From assembly GCA_021300055.1 (NCBI GenBank), contig JAJTHU010000090.1, positions 1 to 11,854 of the forward strand: 11,854 bases of DNA, written 5' to 3'. The stretch's first letter is position 1, and each line of letters begins with the position of its first letter. The DNA comes from Nitrosomonadaceae bacterium (GTDB taxonomy: Bacteria > Pseudomonadota > Gammaproteobacteria > Burkholderiales > Usitatibacteraceae). Shown piece after piece: positions 6,586 to 11,854 of this stretch. The notes under the pieces are model-generated. The model ran no database searches. It saw only the letters and a program-made list of their open reading frames with translations, and was not told the origin of the DNA. The translations under genes were made by a program, and so were the position numbers.

Positions 6586-7172
6586 TGCGATGGACAGATT
6601 TGGTAGATCGCCAAGTTGCCGGTGAGATTTGGTAGCCATGCCGTTTCGCGATCGCCCGCGAGTACACGGCGGTTCATCACACGGTAGTTGCGCGCGTTAC
6701 AGAACGCTTCGAAATCGCGCACAGTGAAGAGGTGCACGTTTGGCGTGTTGTACCACTCATAAGGCAGATCGTCGGAGACCGGCATGCGTCCACCGAACGC
6801 AATTTGCAATCGATGCTTCCAGTAGCCAAAGTTCGGGAACGTCACAATCGCTTGCGTGCCCACGCGCAACATTTCCGCGACTACCGCCTCGGTGTGTCGG
6901 ATGGCTTGCAGCGTTTGCGACAACACCACGACGTCGAAGGACTGACTCGCGATATCACGAAGGCCATCTTCGAGATTGGCCTGAATGACATTGACGCCAT
7001 TGTCGATCGCGCCGAGCAGCGCAGCGTCATCGTTTTCGATGCCATAGCCTTTGACGGCTTTGCTCTCGGCAAGGTGTTTCAACAGGGCGCCATCACCACA
7101 ACCGAGGTCGAGTACGCGCGCGCCAGAGGGTACCCACTGCGTGATGATGTCAAAGTCTGCGCGTGTAATCAT
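6579..7172 (-). CDS. metW: Methionine biosynthesis protein MetW
   Basis: A 197-residue cytoplasmic protein with a class I methyltransferase fold. The SAM-binding motif I VLDLGCGDG lies at residues 20-28. An acidic residue after the second strand (GIENDDAAL, about 44-52), FDVVVLSQTLQAIRH at about 79-93, and PNFGYWKHRLQ at about 114-124 are characteristic of MetW rather than of general methyltransferases. Its ATG shares an ATGA overlap with the metX stop, so the two are translated as a coupled pair. In betaproteobacteria MetW is reported to be required for activity of the MetX-type homoserine O-succinyltransferase, and this arrangement fits. Whether it methylates anything is not known to me. 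It ends 7 bases from the rodA stop in convergent orientation. Confidence 0.95.
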   Translation of the reverse strand: MITRADFDIITQWVPSGARVLDLGCGDGALLKHLAESKAVKGYGIENDDAALLGAIDNGVNVIQANLEDGLRDIASQSFDVVVLSQTLQAIRHTEAVVAEMLRVGTQAIVTFPNFGYWKHRLQIAFGGRMPVSDDLPYEWYNTPNVHLFTVRDFEAFCNARNYRVMNRRVLAGDRETAWLPNLTGNLAIYQICPSQR

Positions 7173-8287
7173 GCGGCCACCCGTTGCAAAAAGCGCCGCA
7201 CCACGGCGTGGTACTGGGGGTTATCGAGCAAGAACGCATCGTGGCCGTGCGGCGCGTTTACTTCGGCATAAGCCACGTCTTTATTGCCGTCGAGCAAGGC
7301 CGTTACGATTTCACGCGAGCGTGCCGGCGAAAAGCGCCAATCGGTTGTGAACGAGACCACCAAGAACTTCGCCTGTGCCGGTGAAAGTGCCGCAGCCAAG
7401 TCGCCGTTGGTCGCGCGGGCCGGATCAAAATAATCGAGCGCCTTGGTCACGCGCAAGTAAGTGTTGGCGTCATAGTACTCGCTGAACTTTTCGCCTTGGT
7501 AGCGAAGATACGACTCAATCTGGAACTCTGGGGCGAAGGAAAACTTCAGCCCCTCGCGAAGCCCGCGACCAAACTTGCTCTCCATTTGATCGTCGGAGAT
7601 ATAGGTGATGTGGCCGATCATGCGTGCGACGGTTAAGCCATCGCGAGGGATGGTGGACTTCTCGGCAAAGTGACCGCCGTGGAACGCAGGGTCTGACATG
7701 ATGGCTTGACGCGCCACCTCGTTGAACGCGATGTTTTGCGCTGAGAGGTTCGGCGCAGCCGCGATAACCAACGCGTGGCGCACACGTTGCGGATAACGAA
7801 TGGCCCAGCACAATGCCTGCATGCCACCGAGCGAGCCACCCATCACGGCGGCGAGCGATTGAATGCCCAAGCGATCGAGCAAACGCGCGTGCGAATCCAC
7901 CCAGTCTTCAACAGTAACAAGCGGAAAGTCCGCGCCCCACACCTTGCCGGTGTCGGGATTGGTGGTCGTCGGACCGCTCGAGCCAAAGCACGAGCCGAGG
8001 TTATTCACGCCAATGACAAAAAACTTGTCCGTATCGACCGGCTTACCGGGGCCGACCATGTTGTCCCACCACCCGCGATTGTCCGGGTCATCTGGGTACG
8101 TACCGGCAACGTGGTGCGATGCGTTCAGTGCATGGCAAATCAGCACCGCGTTGGAACGATCCGCGTTGAGCGTCCCGTAGGTTTCAAACGCCAAGTCGTA
8201 GGCGCGCAGCACCGCACCGCTCGACAAAGTGAGCGGTTCATCCCAATGCGCAAACTGCGGTGTAGCGAGCATGCCTATACGATCCAA
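7169..8287 (-). CDS. metX: Homoserine O-acyltransferase (probably succinyl-specific, MetX family)
   Basis: An alpha/beta-hydrolase-fold enzyme of 372 residues that acylates L-homoserine, the first committed step to methionine. The nucleophile elbow GGSLGGMQ places the catalytic Ser at 152. The Asp is at 316 (FTTDWRF) and the His at 349 (PHGHDAF). Other family blocks are ETYGTLN (35-41), CHALNASHHVAG (51-62), WWDNMVGPGKP (73-83), NNLGSCFGSSGP (95-106) and LSAQNIAFNEVARQAI (181-196). Linkage to metW and the beta-type sequence suggest O-succinyl transfer rather than acetyl. That is inference from family studies. The first codon is uncertain: TTG at 8287 gives MDRIGMLATPQ, which aligns with the usual N-terminus 'M..IGI.AP'. 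The first ATG (8272) would remove five residues. Neither has a strong Shine-Dalgarno. A leader with terminator and promoter precedes it. Confidence 0.95.
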   Translation of the reverse strand: MDRIGMLATPQFAHWDEPLTLSSGAVLRAYDLAFETYGTLNADRSNAVLICHALNASHHVAGTYPDDPDNRGWWDNMVGPGKPVDTDKFFVIGVNNLGSCFGSSGPTTTNPDTGKVWGADFPLVTVEDWVDSHARLLDRLGIQSLAAVMGGSLGGMQALCWAIRYPQRVRHALVIAAAPNLSAQNIAFNEVARQAIMSDPAFHGGHFAEKSTIPRDGLTVARMIGHITYISDDQMESKFGRGLREGLKFSFAPEFQIESYLRYQGEKFSEYYDANTYLRVTKALDYFDPARATNGDLAAALSPAQAKFLVVSFTTDWRFSPARSREIVTALLDGNKDVAYAEVNAPHGHDAFLLDNPQYHAVVRRFLQRVAA

Positions 8288-8335
8288 AAACGTGGTCTAA
8301 AAGCGCGATTCCCAAATACCACTTCCAGCGCAACC

Positions 8336-8376
8336 CAAAAACGAAAAAGCCCGTCAGCTGTTTGCTAACGGGCTTT
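8336..8376 (-). terminator. Intrinsic terminator upstream of metX
   Basis: AAAGCCCGT (8346-8354) and ACGGGCTTT (8368-8376) are perfect 9-bp complements. Inside them, after one C/A mismatch, AGC pairs with GCT around a TGTTT loop. On the minus strand the stem is followed by TTTTTCGTTTTT, a strong U-tract. On the plus strand only CTTTCGAG follows. It therefore acts on minus-strand transcripts heading into metX, although it sits between two divergent genes, which makes conditional termination likely. Confidence 0.78.
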
Positions 8377-8474
8377 CGAGGTATTCGAGATAGCCGCTTT
8401 AGCCGTATTTGTTGGTGCGAGGCCGGCAATCCGGTCCGTCACCGCGCCCGCAAGCTGATCGTCAAATCGGCGCA
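8341..8474 (-). ncRNA. Candidate metX leader RNA (riboswitch or attenuator)
   Basis: Minus-strand sequence between the predicted transcription start (about 8474) and the terminator U-tract, about 130 bases, with metX starting about 50 bases further on. From 5' to 3' it holds three elements. The first is GCTTGCGGGC (8455-8446), which can pair with GCCCGTTAGC (8373-8364) in the terminator's 5' arm. The pairing is eight Watson-Crick pairs, one G-U and one mismatch. The second is a hairpin GGaCCGG-ATTG-CCGGCC (8437-8421). The third is two CTCGAA copies near 8391-8375. Mutually exclusive terminator and antiterminator pairings are the layout of a transcription-control leader. I see no SAM-I, SAM-II or SAH consensus core. 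A free-standing small RNA ending at the terminator is the main alternative. It has no Met codons, so a Met leader-peptide attenuator is unlikely. Confidence 0.5.
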
Positions 8475-8514
8475 GGTGCAAAGATACCCTCAAGAATCAA
8501 TTTCGTCAAACCGG
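8459..8514. repeat. Two near-identical 12-base direct repeats at the metX promoter
   Basis: TCGTCAAATCGG (8459-8470) and TCGTCAAACCGG (8503-8514) match at 11 of 12 bases and begin 44 bases apart, about four helical turns. The second copy contains the -35 of the minus-strand promoter. The first lies just past its predicted start. A weaker relative, GTGTCAAAATGG, is at 8527-8538 near the start of the divergent gene. They could be paired operator sites for a regulator of the divergent promoters. No palindrome is obvious within a copy. Confidence 0.35.
8481..8509 (-). promoter_or_regulatory. Sigma70-type promoter for metX-metW leader
   Basis: On the minus strand TTGACG (8509-8504) is followed by an exact 17-base spacer and TATCTT (8486-8481). 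That is 5 of 6 and 4 of 6 matches at ideal spacing. Transcription would begin near 8474, giving a leader of about 190 bases to metX. It is the best promoter-like sequence in the window. Confidence 0.55.
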
Positions 8515-8542
8515 TATGGCGGGTGAGTGTCAAAATGGCCGC

Positions 8543-9307
8543 ATGACTAGGCACTCGATTGAAACGTCCGATGAAGCTGGCGTGCGGTTCCTACACTTCG
8601 GCTCGGAGTGGGTGCAGGGCGCTATGCGCATCGCGCGACCGTGGTCACTGGAGCTTGAATACACGCGCGAACTCATGTTGGCGTTGGCACTTCGCCCCGA
8701 TCCGCAATGGCCCAAGACTGTCCTGCAAGTGGGCTTGGGGGCGGCATCTGTGACGAAGTTCTTGTATCGACATCGTCCCGATTGTCGGCAGACCATTGTT
8801 GAGATTAATCCCGCGGTCGTTCCGGTAGCGAAGCAGATGTTCAAGTTGCCGGACGATCCGCAGCGCATTGATATCCAGATTGCAGATGGCGTGAAATGGA
8901 TGCACGAGACGCGTGGCCGGTTCGACCTCATCATCGTCGATGGCTACGACCACCACGCGCGCTTTGGCGGGCTTGGCAATCAGGAGTTCTACCGCGATTG
9001 TCGAGCTAGGCTTTCGAAGCGAGGTGTGCTGGCGTTGAATCTATTCGGACGCGCGCGTGGATATTCGCGACAGATCACGGGGCTCACAGAAGCGTTCTCC
9101 GGGCGGGTGCTACCGTTGCCAGCGAATGATGAGGGCAACGCAATTGCGTTTGCATTTACCGGTGAGCGGGTGACGCTCGATGCGCGCAAACTGTCCGATG
9201 CCTGTCGTGAGCTCGCGGACGAAACCGGGATTAAGTGGGGCACCAGCTTGAAGCGTCTTGCGCAAGCGCTGTATAACGCCTCAACAGAAGGCGCAACATC
9301 GATATAA
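8543..9307 (+). CDS. Spermidine-synthase-like protein (polyamine aminopropyltransferase fold)
   Basis: A 254-residue cytoplasmic protein with a Rossmann core like spermidine synthase and class I methyltransferases. Visible elements are motif I VLQVGLGAAS (60-69), an acidic strand end TIVEINP (84-90, Glu87 for ribose contact), IQIADGVKWM (111-120), and FDLIIVDGYDHHA (127-139), where Asp136 lies at the position of the catalytic Asp in SpeE. EFYRDCRARLSKRGVLALNLFG follows. The GGG(D/E)G motif of true spermidine synthases is replaced by VGLGAAS without its acidic residue, and the usual N-terminal beta-domain is only partly present. The substrate is therefore uncertain, and speE is not assigned. 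The start at 8543 (MTRHSIETSDEAG) is preferred. An in-frame ATG at 8516 adds nine residues. Neither has a good Shine-Dalgarno. It is 17 bases ahead of the DUF885 gene, so the two are probably co-transcribed. Confidence 0.82.
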   Translation: MTRHSIETSDEAGVRFLHFGSEWVQGAMRIARPWSLELEYTRELMLALALRPDPQWPKTVLQVGLGAASVTKFLYRHRPDCRQTIVEINPAVVPVAKQMFKLPDDPQRIDIQIADGVKWMHETRGRFDLIIVDGYDHHARFGGLGNQEFYRDCRARLSKRGVLALNLFGRARGYSRQITGLTEAFSGRVLPLPANDEGNAIAFAFTGERVTLDARKLSDACRELADETGIKWGTSLKRLAQALYNASTEGATSI

Positions 9308-9324
9308 GCAAAATGGAGATGCTG

Positions 9325-11130
9325 ATGAAAGGGTTACGTTCAATTGCCGCGGCGCTCTGTGTTTGGAGCGCGATGAGTTGTGTGGCTGTTGCTGCAACCA
9401 CTGGTGCCGGTCCCAGTACAAAGCCGGCAATTAGCAGTGCGTCGTTGCGCGCATTAGTTGACCGCACGTGGGAACGCAGCCTGAGTCAGTCGCCTGAAAT
9501 GGCCACCTATATCGGCGACACACGCTTCAATGATCGCTGGAGTGATCTGAGCCCTACCGCGATTGAATCTCGTTACCAAGACGACCAGCGCACACTCACA
9601 GCACTGATCCGTATCGCGCGTGACAAGCTCAGCGCCGCGGATCAGCTCAACTACGATCTTTTCAAGCGACAGCTCGAAGAGCGTATTGCAAGCCATCGCT
9701 TCAAGCCTTGGATCTACGAGTTTTCGATGCGCGGTGGTCCGCAAAACCTCAACGAGATCGCGGGCAATATGCCGTTCGACACCGTGGCCGACTATGAGAA
9801 GTGGCTAAGTCGATTGCGCGCCCTCCCGGCCCATCTTGCTCAGGTCACAGTGCTGCTTCGCGCTGCAGCCGTAGAAGGGCGTACGCAGCCGCGCGTGATC
9901 ATGCAACGCGTTGTTGCGCCGCTTGAGGCACATGCGGGTGCGACAGTCGAGACCAGCGCCTTCATGGATCGCTTTCGCCAATACCCGGCAAGTATTCCCG
10001 CTCGCGAGCAAGAGCGGCTTACAGCCAGCGCGCGCCAGATCGTAGGCGAGATGGTGATACCTGCCTATCAACGCTTTGCCACGTTCTTTCGCGATGAGTA
10101 CTTGCCAAAGTGCCGCGAGAGCATCGGCATCTGGGATACCCCGGACGGCCTAGCGTTCTACGACAATCGCGCAGCTTTTCACACCACGACCAATCTCACG
10201 GCAGCGCAGATCCACGAAATTGGTTTGAAGGAGGTTGCGCGCATCTTGGCGGAGATGCAAATCATCATGGATCGCGTGGGGTGGAAGGGCTCGCGCGAGG
10301 CGTTCTTCGAATTCTTGCGCACCGACCCGCAGTTCTATTTCAAAGATCCAGATGATCTCTTTCGCGCGTACGTTTACACCACCAAAATGATTGAGCCGGA
10401 GCTGCCGAAGCTGTTTGGCAAGCTCTACCGTTCACCTGTGGGCGTTAAGCCAATTCCGATGGCGAGTGCCCCGAACACCACTACGGCTTACTACAACGGA
10501 CCGTCAATCGATGGGCGCCGACCGGGTTACTTCTTCGCCAATCTGTATCGACCGGAAGTGAGACCCAAATACGAAATCGAAGTGTTGACTGCGCACGAGG
10601 CTATTCCTGGGCATCATTTGCAGATAGCCATTGCGTTAGAGCAGGGGGACTTACCCAACTTCCGCAAGTTTTCCTACATCACTGCGTACGTTGAGGGCTG
10701 GGCACTTTACTCGGAGCGCTTGGGCTTTGATTTGGGGCTCTACAAAAACCCCTACTCACACTTCGGCATGCTGACTTACGACATGTGGCGTGCCGTGCGG
10801 CTGGTGGTCGATACCGGCATCCACGCCAAGAAGTGGACGCGACAACAAGCCATCGATTATTTCAAGGCGAACGCGCCGAAGGCGGAAGCAGATATCGTCA
10901 ACGAGATCGATCGCTATATCGGTTGGCCCGGGCAAGCGTTGGCGTACAAGATTGGCCAGTTACACATTCTTGATTTGCGGCCACAAGCTGAACGCGCGCT
11001 CGGTGCGCGTTTCGATATTCGTGCGTTCCACGATATGTTGCTCGAAGGGGGCGCACTGCCTCTTGAAGTGCTGAGCCAGCGCGTTAACCGGTGGGTTGCT
11101 GCACAGCAGACCACGCAGCAGCGCCGCTAG
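9325..11130 (+). CDS. Secreted DUF885-family protein, probable metallohydrolase
   Basis: 601 residues. The N-terminus MKGLRSIAAALCVWSAMSCV with AVAATT following is a Sec signal peptide with probable cleavage after AVA, so export to the periplasm is expected. The Cys at 19 is not in a good lipobox. The body matches DUF885: an N-terminal helical part (SLRALVDRTWERSLSQSPEM, YIGDTRFNDRW, YDLFKRQLEERI), FSMRGGPQNLNEIAGNMPF, and a catalytic-looking core with HEAIPGHH at 424-431 and EGWALYSE at 457-464. These resemble zinc-ligand motifs of gluzincin peptidases (His/Glu/His plus a downstream Glu). Peptidase activity is inferred. The substrate is unknown to me. The start at 9325 is chosen over ATG 9313 and 9319 because GGAG lies six bases ahead of it and the signal peptide begins there. 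The gene converges on the nitroreductase with a 3-base gap. Confidence 0.9.
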   Translation: MKGLRSIAAALCVWSAMSCVAVAATTGAGPSTKPAISSASLRALVDRTWERSLSQSPEMATYIGDTRFNDRWSDLSPTAIESRYQDDQRTLTALIRIARDKLSAADQLNYDLFKRQLEERIASHRFKPWIYEFSMRGGPQNLNEIAGNMPFDTVADYEKWLSRLRALPAHLAQVTVLLRAAAVEGRTQPRVIMQRVVAPLEAHAGATVETSAFMDRFRQYPASIPAREQERLTASARQIVGEMVIPAYQRFATFFRDEYLPKCRESIGIWDTPDGLAFYDNRAAFHTTTNLTAAQIHEIGLKEVARILAEMQIIMDRVGWKGSREAFFEFLRTDPQFYFKDPDDLFRAYVYTTKMIEPELPKLFGKLYRSPVGVKPIPMASAPNTTTAYYNGPSIDGRRPGYFFANLYRPEVRPKYEIEVLTAHEAIPGHHLQIAIALEQGDLPNFRKFSYITAYVEGWALYSERLGFDLGLYKNPYSHFGMLTYDMWRAVRLVVDTGIHAKKWTRQQAIDYFKANAPKAEADIVNEIDRYIGWPGQALAYKIGQLHILDLRPQAERALGARFDIRAFHDMLLEGGALPLEVLSQRVNRWVAAQQTTQQRR

Positions 11131-11133
11131 GCT

Positions 11134-11854
11134 TTAGCTGCGCGGCGTCAACAGCAATGAAGTTGGTGCGTCTCGCCCCGGGTTGAATGTGTTGATCTTG
11201 TGGTCGCTCGCATAACCTAGCGAGAGACCACAGATCAAACCGTACTGCGCGGGCACATCAAACGCCGCCTTTACCGGTGAAGCCCAAGTGGCGAGCGCGC
11301 CCTGTGCGCAGGTAGCAAGTCCACGCGCCTCGGCAGAGAGCATGATCGTTTGCAGCAAGATGCCTGTGTCGAGTACGGAAAACTCGCGCAAGCCACGATG
11401 CGCAAACAAGAACATCACAGTCGGGGCACTGAAAAACTCAAAGTTACGACGCATTTGTGCGTTGCGCGCCGCCATGTCCTTGCGGTCGATGCCTAGCAAG
11501 CCATACAAGCCAAAGCCCGTCGCGCGACGCTTTGGCAACAAATCGGCTGGATACTCGAAGTGATTGTTGTAGTCGCCATCGGGCATGCCCTCACGCGTCA
11601 ACCACATCTTCAGTTTGCCCATTGTGCCTTGTGCCAGTGCGGCCATTCCCGTGTCGTATTTTGCGCAGAGCTGATCGCGCAGAGAGTCGCGTAACGCGCC
11701 CTCGGCGATCGCGATGCGGTAAGGCTGCGTATTCGACCAAGAGGGCGACCACGCGGCATCGGCGAGAATCTCGTCAAGCGTTGCGCGCGGAATGGGATCG
11801 GCTTTGAAGTCGCGAATGCTGCGCCGCTGGCGCACAAGCGTTGAAAAGTCGGCT
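11134..11854 (-). CDS. Nitroreductase-family FMN oxidoreductase, 5' end outside window
   Basis: At least 239 residues of a nitroreductase-fold (FMN-dependent, NAD(P)H-using) cytoplasmic enzyme. The frame is open to the right edge. Upstream of a GTG at 11835 it reads ADFSTLV before RQRRSIRDF, the conserved N-terminal helix of this family, so the true start lies beyond the window. Signatures are RRSIRDF (FMN phosphate contact), AAWSPSWSNTQPYRI (the 'SPSG.N.QPW'-like substrate/FMN loop), SVLDTGILLQTIMLSAEARGLATCAQ and ICGLSLGYA near the C-terminus. The region between (KYDTGMAALAQGTMGKLKM to LYGLLGIDRKD) is longer than in minimal NfsB-type enzymes and resembles the longer PnbA-like branch. Substrates are not predictable from sequence. 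The TAA at 11136-11134 is 3 bases from the convergent DUF885 stop. Confidence 0.9.
   Translation of the reverse strand, partial: ADFSTLVRQRRSIRDFKADPIPRATLDEILADAAWSPSWSNTQPYRIAIAEGALRDSLRDQLCAKYDTGMAALAQGTMGKLKMWLTREGMPDGDYNNHFEYPADLLPKRRATGFGLYGLLGIDRKDMAARNAQMRRNFEFFSAPTVMFLFAHRGLREFSVLDTGILLQTIMLSAEARGLATCAQGALATWASPVKAAFDVPAQYGLICGLSLGYASDHKINTFNPGRDAPTSLLLTPRS

Noticed and set aside
6732..7271. 179-codon plus-strand open frame opposite metW
   Set aside because: It is antisense to metW with its conserved SAM motif, and its own translation is low in recognisable structure.
7775..8368. 197-codon plus-strand open frame opposite the 5' half of metX
   Set aside because: It is a shadow of the metX coding frame, and its end falls in the terminator. 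It has no ribosome site or recognisable domain.
8336..8376. Terminator acting on the plus strand into the spermidine-synthase-like gene
   Set aside because: On the plus strand the stem is followed by CTTTCGAGG with no real U-tract, while the minus strand has TTTTTCGTTTTT.
8365..8442. GTG-started 25-codon frame in the metX leader, ending inside the terminator
   Set aside because: No Shine-Dalgarno, and no Met or Cys codons that would suit attenuation by methionine starvation. Kept only as a remark because the stop position is suggestive.
8377..8474. SAM-I, SAM-II or SAH riboswitch
   Set aside because: The genetic position fits, but I could not find the conserved core sequences of these classes as I remember them. 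A covariance-model search would settle it.
8377..8474. tRNA gene in the metX-speE-like gap
   Set aside because: There is no T-loop GTTCGAATC-like block and no cloverleaf. The hairpins present do not have tRNA spacing.
9343..9396. Lipoprotein signal in the DUF885 protein
   Set aside because: The residues before Cys19 are A-M-S, which do not fit a lipobox. An AVA-type signal peptidase I site follows.

Overview
The window looks like an ordinary chromosomal segment of a betaproteobacterium (Burkholderiales or a close relative). The basis is gene order and protein similarity recalled from memory: gatCAB divergent from mreB-mreC-mreD-mrdA-rodA, followed by a metX-metW pair. Coding density is high, GC is moderately high, and gene gaps are short. 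I see no insertion sequence, CRISPR array, rRNA, tRNA or prophage gene.

Layout. At the left edge, on the minus strand, are the 5' end of gatA (cut by the window) and all of gatC, the start of the operon for the glutamyl/aspartyl-tRNA amidotransferase. A roughly 280-bp divergent region (530-811) separates them from the plus-strand elongasome operon: mreB, mreC, mreD, mrdA (PBP2) and rodA (812-6571). The genes in this operon are 6-41 nt apart. Its products form one machine: MreB filaments in the cytoplasm, MreC and MreD as membrane and periplasmic connectors, PBP2 as transpeptidase and RodA as glycosyltransferase, together building the lateral cell wall. Convergent to rodA with a 7-nt gap is the minus-strand pair metX-metW (6579-8287), sharing an ATGA overlap and acting in the first committed step of methionine synthesis. 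A 255-bp divergent region (8288-8542) follows, then a plus-strand pair: a spermidine-synthase-like methyltransferase-fold protein and a secreted DUF885 protein (8543-11130). Last, convergent with a 3-nt gap, is a minus-strand nitroreductase-family gene cut by the right edge.

The most interesting non-coding signal is upstream of metX. A good sigma70-type promoter (minus strand, 8481-8509) precedes a leader of about 190 nt. That leader contains a strong intrinsic terminator (8344-8376) ahead of the metX start. A leader segment at 8446-8455 can pair with one arm of the terminator as an antiterminator. This is the architecture of a riboswitch or attenuator, and I could not match it to a SAM or SAH riboswitch consensus I remember. 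Other structured elements are a 10-bp inverted repeat in the mreB 5' leader, an 11-bp perfect hairpin at the mreD-mrdA junction, and a short ORF with a perfect Shine-Dalgarno sequence that contains a terminator-like hairpin and runs into gatC. MreC carries an Ala/Pro-rich insertion of about 54 residues. All functional statements about these elements are inference from sequence.
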